Assembly: GCA_014155875.1 (NCBI GenBank)
Contig: JACEFZ010002052.1
Location: forward strand, 186,001-250,000
Origin: Cepaea nemoralis
Lineage: Eukaryota; Mollusca; Gastropoda; Stylommatophora; Helicidae
Length of the DNA stretch: 64,000 nt
Direction of reading: 5' to 3'
Below, piece by piece: positions 55,660-64,000 of the stretch. The notes beneath the pieces are model-generated. The model made no database searches. It had not been told where the DNA came from and was given only the letters and a program-made list of their open reading frames with translations. Every line of letters begins with the position of its first letter. Position 1 is the first letter of the stretch. The position numbers and the translations under genes are program-made.

Positions 55660-57485
55660 CTCCTCTCTTCTCCTCCTGCCTCTACCTCCTCCCCTCCTCC
55701 TCCCTCTACCTCCTCCCTCCACCCTCCTCCTCTTCCTCCTCCCTCTACCTCCTCCCTCTCCCTCCTCCTTCTCCCTCTTCCTTCTCCCTCTTCCTCTCCC
55801 CTCCTCCTCCATCCTCCTCCCTCCTACTCCCTCCGCCTCCCCCTCCTCCTCCCTCTACCTCCTACCTCCTCCTCCCTCTACCTCCTCCCTCCACCCTCCT
55901 CCTCTTCCTCCTCCCCCTCCTCCTTCTCCCCCTCCCTTCTCCCTCCTCCTCCCTCTCCTCCTCCCTTCTCCTCATCCTTCCTACTCCCTTCTCCTCCCTC
56001 CTCCTCCTCCTCTCTCCTCCTCCCTTTTCCTCCCTCTACCTCCTCCCTCTACCTCCTCCCTCCTCCTCCTTCCTCCACATCCCTCTTCCTCCTCCTCCCT
56101 CCCCATCATTCCTCCTCCTCCTCCTCCTTCTCCTTCCAACTTCTACCTCTTCCTCCCTCCTCCTTCTCCCTCCACCTCCTCCCTCCTCCTCCTCCCTCCT
56201 CCTCCCTCTCCCTCCTCCTCCTCCCCCACCTGCGTTCTCCTCCTCCCTCCTCCTTCTCCCTCCTCCCCCTCCCTCCTCCCCCTCCTCCATCTTCCTCCTC
56301 CTCCTTCCTCCTCCTTCCTCCTCCCTCCTCCTCCTCCTCCTTCACCCTCCTCCCTCCTCCTCCCTCCTCCTCCTCCTCCCTCCTCCTCCTCCTCCTTCCT
56401 CCTCCTTCCTCCTCTCTCCTCATCCCTCTTCCTCCTCCTCCCTCATCCTCCCTCCTCCTCCCCTTTCCCCCTCCTTCTCTTAATCCCTCCTCCCTCCCTC
56501 CTATTCCTCCCTACTCCTCCTCCTCCCTCCTCCTCCTCTCTCCGCCTATCTCTTCCTCCCTCCTCCTCCCTCCTCCACTCTCTTCCTCCTCCTCCCTCTT
56601 CCTCCTCCTCCCTCTTCCTCCTCCTCCCTCCTCCTACCTCCTCGCGCTCCTCTTCCTTCCTCCTTCGCCCTCCTCCTCCCTCCTCCTCCTCCCCCTCCTA
56701 CCCCTCCCTCCCCCCTCATCCCTCCTCCTCCCTCCTCCTTCTTCCTCCCCCTCCTCCCCCTCCTCCTTCCTCCTCCTCCCTCTCCTCCTCATCCCTCCTC
56801 CTCCATTCTCCTCCTCCTCCCTCTACCTCCTCCCTCCTCCTCCCTTCACATTCCTCCTCCTTCTTCCTCCTCATCCCTCCTCCTCTCTCTCCTCTCTCCT
56901 CCTCCCTCCTACTCCTCCTCCCTCTACCTCCTCCCTCCTCATCCCTTCACATTCCTCCTCCTCCCTCTTCCTCCTCCTCCCCCTCATCCTCTTCCCTCCT
57001 TCTCCTCCCTCCTCCTTCTCCCTCTTCCTCCTCCCTCTTCCTCCCTCTTCCTTCTCCCTCCGCCTCCTCCCACTCTCTCCTCCTCCTCCCTCCTCCTCCC
57101 TTTCCCTCCTCCTCCCTCTCCTCCTCCTCCTCCCTCCTCCTCTTGCGTTCTCCTCCTCTCTCCTCCTCCCTCCTCCTTCTCCCTCTTCCTCCTCCCTCTT
57201 CCTCCCTCTTCCTGCTCCCTCCGCCTCCTCTCTCCTCCTACTCTCTCCTCCTCCTCCCTCCTTCTCCCTCTCCTCCTCCTCCTCCCTCCTCCTCCTGCGT
57301 TCTCCTCCTCCCTCCTTCTCCCTCTTCTTCCTCCCTCCTCCTCCCCCTCCTCCTCCACCCTACTCCTCCCTCCTCTTCCTAATCCCTCCTCCTCCCTCCT
57401 ATTCCTCCTGTCTCCTGTCTCCTCCTCCCTCCTCCTCCCTCCTCTTCCCTCCTCCACCTCCCTCTTCCTCCTCCCTCCTCCATTT
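55660..57485 (+). repeat. 1.8-kb polypyrimidine (CTC/CCT)n tract
   Basis: Almost only C and T on the plus strand, based on CTCCTCCTCCCT. It can form triplex DNA in principle. The long Ser/Pro/Leu reading frames here (for example 55600-57534) are by-products. Confidence 0.97.
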
Positions 57486-57541
57486 ACCCAAGACAGACAG
57501 ACAGACAGATAGTCGGGAACGGGATCTTATATGACTACTTA

Positions 57542-59356
57542 CTCCCCCGATGTGTCTCCACCTTGCCGTGGTGGGGGAGCTTGCGTGTCCCATCGACCCC
57601 ATGTGCTTGCCGATGGGTGAAAAACTACATATCGGACAGCATATGGGATAGGGACCAGACTAAGAGAGACACAACCTGCTGCTCTGCAGGTGAGACTGAG
57701 GATAGCAGTCTAAAATTTAAATCAGGCGCACGAAGGCAGAAGTTCTTGTTCCGGACAAAACACTAAAGGCTCCCTGTCGAGGGCTGTGGCTGAACGCCTC
57801 TAAGCCACAAACCCTTGGACCTGAGAGCCGGGCCGATAGCCACCTTTCGAAAAATAAAGGCGTGATACTGAGCAAGCTACATGCTCAGGTCTGATAAAAG
57901 TTCGAAGACTCCCAGCTGGGGGATATGAGAGATTCCCGTATGAGAGGGCCAGGCCGTTTCTCGTTCACCGCTGCACGAAGGTAAGGTGCTGAACCGGCAG
58001 CACAAGTAGCCTACCTCGTGAGCGAGTACAAAAAGTCAAAAAAGTGCCCCAGTCGAAGAAAATGGCTGCGAAAACTGTACCTAACTCATAGAGTGTAGAC
58101 AAAAGTGGAAGAACGTCTCAATGACGCAAAATGGAACGCACGGCGAGCGAACCTATTGCGTGGTCCGAAGTCAAAAGCAAAAGCTTACCGAGTGGGTGTC
58201 GCTTGCAGTCTGACCGTCCCTGGTGTGTGCTTGAGCGATCAGTGGCAAACGAGGCCTCCGCCTCCTCTCTCCTCCTCCTCCCTCCTCCTCCCTCCTCCTC
58301 CCTCTCCTCCTCCTCCTCCCTCCTCCTCCTGCGTTCTCCTCCTCCCTCCTTCTCCCTCTTCCTCCTCCCTCCTCCTCCCCCTCCTCCTCCACCCTACTCC
58401 TCCCGAGTACAACACATGGAGCCCAACACATGGAAGTGAGGAACTAAAGCAGCCATGAGCAGGACGTGGCAACTCCTCGGGTGAGCCCAGTCACAGAGCA
58501 ATATGTGCCGGCTCTGCAATTATGGAAGCCCCCTTGGATAGCGAGGGAATGCTCATGGTCTGCCCCTGCCTTCCCTTGAGGGCCGACCACGATGTCGTTC
58601 ATCGTTCTGTCTTGACCAGCTGAGATGTTAGCGACATCACAACAGTCCAACGTGCCTCGAAACCAGAGGAAGGCTAACCTCATTAAAAAATGCCCGCTGA
58701 AGCCGGAAGTGTCGTCCTACGGGTGGCAAACTAAAAATTGACACTACGCAATTACGTCCGAGTGAAATGTCTCGTCCGAATGTCTCTCGTGCTAGGAACA
58801 GCTCTGACTACCTAGTTTCCGAATGCCGCTCTTGTTCGGAACAGCTCTGACTGGGTAGTTTTCCGAATGTCTGTTGTGCCTGGAAAAGCTCTGATGGGCG
58901 CAACGACAAGCACATGTCCGAAAACTCGCTGAGTGGATGCCGTCTGCAAACCTGTCTGGTTTGTGCGGGAATGACCCGGGGAGACGAAATGACCAATATG
59001 TTGAAGTGAGGATTTAAAGCAGCCATGAGCAGGACGTGACGATCTCCCTCGGTGAGCCCAGATCCAGGGCGTTATGTGTCGGCCCTGCAACTATGGAAGC
59101 AACCTTGGATGGCGGAAAATGCTATGGACTGTCCCTGCCTTCCTTTGAGGGATGACCGTTGACTTCGACCGTTCAACCTTGGCCAGCATGGTTGCAGATG
59201 GCACCACAAAAGTGAGTCTCCCAAGAATGCTACCTGGTCAAAAAAAGCACGCTAAAGTCGGTGTGTTGGCCTACGGGTTTCGGCCCAAGGGCGCATAACA
59301 GACACACCGCAATCACATCTGAAAAAACACTCCGGATGAACGAAAAGAAGAAGAAG
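57542..59356 (+). mobile_element. 1.8-kb composite retroposon inside the Helitron
   Basis: A 13-bp duplication, ATATGACTACTTA, flanks it (57529-57541 and 59357-59369). It begins CTCCCCCGATGTGTCTCCAC then CTTGCCGTGGTGGGGGAGC, a 5' end typical of some LINEs, and ends CGGATGAACGAAAAGAAGAA, the LINE tail seen at 3805. It has no coding sequence. The middle holds a (CTC)n block (58256-58403) and two copies of the LINE 3'UTR (58425-58760 and 59005-59356: AGCCATGAGCAGGACGTG in both). It looks like a deletion derivative mobilised by the LINE. Confidence 0.82.
58256..58403 (+). repeat. Polypyrimidine block inside the retroposon
   Basis: Nearly identical over about 130 bp to 57240-57372 in the surrounding Helitron, including CCTCCTCCTGCGTTCTCCTC and CCACCCTACTCCTCC. 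Confidence 0.9.
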
Positions 59357-59369
59357 ATATGACTACTTA

Positions 59370-59421
59370 TATGATTTAAATGAGATACTCTCCACCATGG
59401 GCTGGGCCGGGTCAGACAGAC

Positions 59422-59486
<65 letters not shown>

Positions 59487-59812
59487 GTCGGGAACGGGAA
59501 CTTATATGACTACTTATATGAATTAAATGAGATGCTCCCCACCAGGAGTTGGGCGATGCCGGGCCGGGTCAGACAGACAGACAGATAGATAGTCGGGAAC
59601 GGGAACGTATATGACTACTTATATGAATTAAATGAGATGCTCCCCATCAGGGTCTGGGCGAAGCCGGGCCGGGTCAGACAGACAGACAGACAGATAGACA
59701 GACAGACAGACAGATTGTCGGTAACGGGAACGAGAACTTATATGACTACTTATATGAATTAAATGAGATGCTCCCCACCAGGGTCTGGGCGAAGCCGGGC
59801 CGGGTCAGCTAG
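59370..59812 (+). repeat. Four tandem Helitron 3'-end units
   Basis: Each unit has GGGAACTTATATGACTACTT, AATTAAATGAGATGCTCCCC and GGGCCGGGTCAG; the first three run into (ACAG)n and only the last ends CTAG. Confidence 0.88.
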
Positions 59813-60329
59813 TCTTATATATAAATTAGGATCTCCGTCTGTCTGTCTGTCTGTCTGTCTGTATGTATGTATGTATGTATGTCCTTTATTTGTTCGCGAA
59901 CGGTCCATCCGATTGAGATGAAATTTTCTACACGCCTTCCTTTCATTTCAGCGCTGCCAACTGTCGTATTTTTTTTTTCTTCCTCCTCCTCCCTCCTCCC
60001 ATTCCGAAAATACGTACGTAAATATATGATGATGATGATGAAAGAATCCCCGAACCAAAACGCTAGGGAAAGGGAAGAAAATGACGTGACTACACAGAAT
60101 CGTCACACGGCAATCATCATCATCATCATCATCAAGTGCCGTGCCGGCTGGCGTAGGCGTTCAACTCTGCTGCTGATATATATGCCTCCATGCCACGGCA
60201 ATATCAATAACAATTCATCTTTTTATGTGTAAGGAAGTTATCTACAGTCGTGTAGAAGGGAAGAACAATCAATGGAAGGACCGAAATCACAGAACCTAGA
60301 CGAGTATGAATTCGGAATGGCGAACTCCC

Positions 60330-60769
60330 TCCTCCTCTCTTCTCCTCCTGCCTCTACCTCCTCCCCTCCTCCTCCCTCCACCCTCCTCCTCTTCCTCCTC
60401 CCTCTACCTCCTCCCTCTCCCTCCTCCTCCCTCTTCCTTCTCCCTCTTCCTCTCCCCTCCTCCTCCATCCTACTCCCTCCGCCTCCTCCCTCTACCTCCT
60501 CCCTCCACCCTCCTCCTCTTCCTCCTCCCTCTACCTCCTCCCCCTCCTCCCTCTCCCTCCTGCTTCTCCCCTCCCTTCTCCCTCCTCCTCCCTTCTCCTC
60601 ATCCCTCCTACTCCCTTCTCCTTCTCCTCCTCCCTCCTCCCTTTTCCTCCCTCTACCTCCTCCCTCTACCTCCTCCCTCCTCCTCCTTCCTCCACATCCC
60701 TCTTCCTCCTCCTCCCTCCTCATCATTCCTCCTCCTCCTCCTCACCCTCCTCCTTCTCCCTCCTCCTTC
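60330..60769 (+). repeat. Polypyrimidine tract of Helitron 2
   Basis: A shorter version of the tract at 55660; a further one lies at 61328-61490 and ends TTCTGCTGCTGCTGCCGC. Confidence 0.95.
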
Positions 60770-61599
60770 TATAAATTAGGATCTCCGCCTGTCTGTCTGT
60801 CTCTATGTATGTATGTCCTTTATTTGTTCGCGAACGGCCCATTCGATTGAGATGAAATTTTCTACACGTCTTCCTTTCATTCCAGCGCAGCCCACTGTCA
60901 TATTTTTTTAGTGTGAAATCGGCTGCTTACCCAATATTATTTCATTTTTCATTATAATTTCATATATCTCAGGGGACTTAACTCTGTAAAAGTTATTTCA
61001 AGGGGCATAACTTTTCTGTATAACTTATAGTCATATTGTGGCATCGTTTTCAAAGATTTATAAACTCTTTGTCCATAGTTATGTACCGGCATATGAGTTA
61101 TAATAAATAATGATACAATCTGTAAGGCATTTTCAAAGTTTTCATAAAAATAATGCATAATGCATAACATTGTAACTCATCTTTTTTTGCTTAAAGAATG
61201 AATAAATAATAGTTACCTTATCTTTATCAAGTTTGAAGATTTTATATTTCTTTACACTGTCTCCAACTCTAAGAAGACATGGAACAACTTCAGCCATTAT
61301 TAAATCTACAGGCATATGCGTTATATTCCTCCTCCTCCTCTCCCCTCCTCCACCTCCTACCCTCTTCCTCTTCTCCTCCCCTCCTCCCTCCTCCTCTTCT
61401 CTCTTTCTCCTCCCTCCTCCTCCCTCTTCCTCCTCCCAGCTCCTACTCCTCCTTTTTCTTCTTCTTCTGCTGCTGCTGCCGCTGCTCCATTTACCCAAGT
61501 TAATTGTTGGGGAAGATGTAAAGATCTTTCAAGTGCTCTTTCTAATGCTTTTTGTAAGTTGGTCTTCGTTTATCTAAGGTTGTTCTAACTGCAACCAAT

Positions 61600-61954
61600 A
61601 AATGATTAGACAGACAGACAGACAGACAGACAGTCGGGAACGGGAACTTATATGACTACTCATATGAATTAAATGAGATGCTCCCCATCAGGGGCTGGGC
61701 GAAGCCGGGCCGGATCAGACAGATAGACAGACAGACAGATAGATAGTCGGGAACGGGAACGTGAGCTTATATGACTACTTATATGAATTAAATGAGATGC
61801 TCCACACCAGGAGCTGGGCGATGCCGGGCCGGGTCAGACAGACAGACAGACAGACAGACAGATAGTCGGTAACGGGAACGGGAACTTATATGACTACTTA
61901 TATAAATTAAATGAGATGCTCCCCACCAAGGACTGGGCGAAGCCGGGCCGGGTC

Positions 61955-61999
<45 letters not shown>

Positions 62000-62095
62000 G
62001 TCGGTAACGGGAACGGGAACTTATATGACTACTTATATGAATTAAATGAGATGCTCCCCACCAAGGACTGGGCGAAGCCGGGCCGGGTCAGCTAG
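61600..62095 (+). repeat. Four tandem Helitron 3'-end units
   Basis: Units as in element 1, separated by (CAGA)n; hairpin-bearing ends at about 61710, 61835, 61955 and 62090, only the last with CTAG. Confidence 0.88.
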
Positions 62096-62104
62096 TATAT
62101 TCAT

Positions 62105-62284
62105 AAATCCGGCGTCTGTGGCCTAGTGGTGGTGAATGCAGAACGCTGGTTCACAATCCCGACATACCGGATTCGAAGTCGGCCACGGGAGATGTGGGGG
62201 AAGATTACGCTCGTACTTTGTGTTTATGTTCACAGTGGTATGAGTGTCGGTCGTTCAGAACGTAATGACAAACTACTGATCGTA
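62105..62284 (+). mobile_element. SINE, distant family-2 copy
   Basis: The head GGCGTCTGTGGCCTAGTGG is A-box-like; GGATTCGAAGTCGG is near a B box; it then carries CGTTCAGAACGTAATGACAA and CTACTGATCGTAATGATT, related to the family-2 end. Confidence 0.6.
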
Positions 62285-62556
62285 ATGATTGATTGATTGA
62301 TTGATCTAGGAACCGACATCCCCGGGAAGGTTAACCCGGTCAACAAATGCCCCCGGAAGTCGGATGTGTCGGCCTAACGGCGCAAGAACGCAGCTCTGCT
62401 GTAAACAGGCACAATGCAATCACGTGCGGAAAAAAAAAAATTCCGGATGAACGCAGAAGAAGATGAAGAAGAGGGAACCGACATCACAACATTCGGGGCA
62501 TTCCCACAAGCGCTCCATCCCCATCCTCTGCAGCCAGCGAAGAGTTCCAACACCAA
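62285..62556 (-). mobile_element. LINE 3' fragment with (ATCA)n tail, split by a retroposon
   Basis: In minus sense reads GVGTLRWLQRMGMERLWECP and then ECCDVGS, followed by a TAG and (ATCA)n at 62308-62285. The insert at 62321-62473 interrupts it after its last codons. Confidence 0.72.
62321..62473 (+). mobile_element. 153-bp retroposon made of a LINE tail
   Basis: Flanked by GGAACCGACATC (62309-62320 and 62474-62485). Begins CCCCGGGAAGGTTAACCCGG and ends GGATGAACGCAGAAGAAGAT. It has the same 5' boundary as the element at 51627-51772. Confidence 0.87.
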
Positions 62557-62565
62557 TAGTTCAAT

Positions 62566-63200
62566 CAATCATGTGCTATGCCGGAAAGCGTGGGCGGTCA
62601 TGACTCGCCATTTAACTCGATCACCAGAGTCGTGGATCAGCTCAGTGTTCCTGTCTCGTCCATGCCATGTGGCCAAGCCATCCAGGTATTTTCCTCTTGG
62701 TCTGTTCCCTTCGATCTTGCCAGTTGTCACTAAGTTCTCCAGTCCATTTCTTCTCATAACATGTCCAAAAAATGTTGACTGTCTACGTCTAATTTCTCTA
62801 ATCAGTCTACGATGTTCATTTGTCTCCTGTAGTACTTGGTCATTGGTTGTTCTATCTGTCCATAGCATTCTTTGCATTTTCCTCAGAAACCACATTTCTG
62901 CAGCCATCAGACTGTTTTTCAGCTTGACTGCTACATTGTCCAAGTTTCACATCCATACGAAGAACAGGCTCTATGTATCCCCTCAACACTCTTTTTCTTG
63001 TTTCAATTGACATCTTTTTATTGGATCAGAATGTTTTTCATCATGCTAAAGGCTACTTTCGCCATGGCGATTCTTGTTCTAATCTCTTCAAGGCATCTCC
63101 CATCAGATGTTATGACTGTTCCAAGATAATTGTACCGATTCACTTGTTGAAGAATATTATACTTTTACTTGTATATTATATTGTGGTACTTCGTTCTTCC
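62566..63200 (-). pseudogene. LINE C-terminal part, FGHV type
   Basis: An open frame at 62943-62569 reads MWFLRKMQRMLWTDRTTNDQ, STFFGHVMRRNGLENL and ELIHDSGDRVKWRVM; upstream the decayed YNYLGTVITSDGR and AMAKVAFSMMKN blocks run to about 63200. This is the connector and C-terminus of an endonuclease-RT LINE. The 3' end is a TGATTGA-type tail at about 62566. It is 5'-truncated. Confidence 0.82.
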
Positions 63201-63499
63201 TAGTTACCAATAGTTACTGAACGTAACATTGCATTGAACATCACAAACAATAAATTAATGTGTGTGGGTTTATAATCACATTGGGCCGTGAGTGTAGGAA
63301 GTTGTCAGCAGGCGCTACGGACGTTGAAATTCAGCCAATTAATTCATTACTTCCCTCGTCCTAGCGATGTAATTATCTGTGCCCGATGGCTCTGTGTTAA
63401 GAAGCAAAACAAAAAAAAGTGCATGAAAATTCATAGCAAAAGCAAACGGCCAATGTTATTTTCTTAAAAATAGTAAAGGGGAGCTTGGGATATTATACC

Positions 63500-63815
63500 A
63501 CAACCTCAAGTCTGAGAATGGAGGTGGAGGCGGTTACTGCAGCTTTCCACTGGTTGCAGAACAAACTGTACACGCATGTTGTAATTGTCACTGATTGACA
63601 AAGCATGTCAGCACAAGTGAAGACTGGCATGCTTTGTGCAGAATGGCATGCATTGATTCAGAGGTCGCGGGTTGTCAGAATGGCATGCATTGATTCAGAG
63701 GTCGCGGGTTGTGAGCAATCGCTGGATTTTTTCTCCGGGACACTGGTGTGGTTGGCAATGAACAGGCAGACATATTGGCTGGTGTCGCATCATTAAGGGG
63801 TGATTGATGCATGTT
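63500..63815 (+). pseudogene. RNase H fragment of a LINE
   Basis: MEVEAVTAAFHWLQNK is followed by VVIVTD, SMSAQVKTGMLCAEWHALIQ and a decayed GTLVWLAMNRQTYWLVSH (PGHAGVRGNEQAD.LAG in relatives). A 39-bp tandem duplication (AATGGCATGCATTGATTCAG at 63640 and 63678) disrupts it. Confidence 0.72.
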
Positions 63816-63897
63816 AAGGCAGATGCGGTGAAGGCTCCCAGGGAGCATGTGAATAGTGAAGAAGAACATTTAGACTATTATGGTCTAGACTCTAGAG

Positions 63898-64000
63898 CAG
63901 TGGTTCTCAACCGGTGGGGAATTCCCCCCTAGGGGGGAATTTTAGGGTTTCCAGGGGAGGAATGAAGATTATTTCAAGATCGCGTTAATACATGAACCGA
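63898..64000 (+). mobile_element. End of a hAT-like element, cut by the window
   Basis: CAGTGGTTCTCAACCGGTGG starts at 63898, a sequence well known at the termini of Charlie-type hAT elements, followed by a palindromic AATTCCCCCCTAGGGGGGAA. The preceding 8 bases, CTCTAGAG, could be the TSD. Confidence 0.65.

Larger units (their letters stand above)
55168..59812 (+). mobile_element. Helitron-like element 1, non-autonomous
   Basis: Begins TCTTATATATCTGTCTGTC after an A and ends GGGCCGGGTCAGCTAG before a T. TC start, CTAG end with a GC-rich hairpin (GGGCGAAGCCGGGCCGGG) just before it, and A/T insertion site are Helitron hallmarks. No Rep or helicase is encoded. It includes a 5' unique part, a 1.8-kb polypyrimidine tract, an inserted retroposon (57542-59356) and four 3'-end units. 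Confidence 0.75.
59813..62095 (+). mobile_element. Helitron-like element 2, directly abutting element 1
   Basis: Starts TCTTATATATAAATTAGG right after CTAG of element 1 and ends GGGTCAGCTAG at 62095, before a T. The first 500 bp match element 1 nearly base for base. At about 60766 a third 5' end (TATAAATTAGGATCTCCG) interrupts the pyrimidine tract, so this is a fusion of two truncated copies. It is non-autonomous. Confidence 0.75.

Noticed and set aside
55600..57534. 644-residue Ser/Pro/Leu-rich open frame and similar frames beside it
   Set aside because: A by-product of a (CTC)n tract open in several frames; no gene signals.

Overview
This window is animal nuclear DNA: spliced exons with GT..AG introns, many retroposons with target-site duplications (TSDs), Helitrons, microsatellites and SINEs. 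The one host gene recognised is WAPL, the cohesin-release factor, on the minus strand. Six exons, with splice sites and phases that agree, are placed at 47516-45580 (N-terminus), 25754-25686, 22847-22689, 20841-20705, 18220-18109 and 15279-15037. The C-terminal exons lie beyond what can be read here and the first (5'UTR) exon was not proven. The mix of LINEs with terminal RNase H, tRNA-headed SINEs, simple Helitrons and a Gmr1-like LTR element suggests a lophotrochozoan, most likely a gastropod mollusc; this species-level idea is inference only.

Layout. 1-11200 is one old CR1-like LINE (minus) broken by three later insertions: a piggyBac-type non-autonomous element (1837-2531), an RNase H-bearing LINE (3805-7216) and a third LINE (8893-11004), each with a recognisable TSD. 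12716-15036 holds two minisatellites running up to a WAPL exon. 15037-47516 is the WAPL locus; its introns contain LINE pieces, SINEs, a hAT transposon (26154-28926), a LINE (29739-31830), a 9.3-kb LTR retrotransposon (33655-42926) and a mariner relic (44290-44703). 47517-55167 holds a 94-bp tandem array, another LINE (49795-51434), nested SINEs, an element with palindromic inverted repeats carrying a tRNA-like cassette (52088-53392) and a candidate WAPL promoter. 55168-62095 is a head-to-tail pair of Helitron-like elements full of (CTC)n tracts, the first carrying a 1.8-kb retroposon. 62100-64000 has LINE and SINE pieces and the end of another hAT-like element.

The most notable points are these. 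(1) The LTR element has Gypsy-type RT but integrase upstream of RT (Gmr1-like order). (2) Four of six WAPL exons have tandem arrays starting at or within about 25 bp of their 5' splice sites, and in two of them the monomer itself resembles the exon end plus the 5' splice site. (3) About 150-bp retroposons consist only of the 3' tail of a much larger LINE and share the same 5' boundary. (4) Two Helitrons abut with no spacer and have amplified 3' hairpins. (5) WAPL has an apparent one-base frameshift in its long exon.
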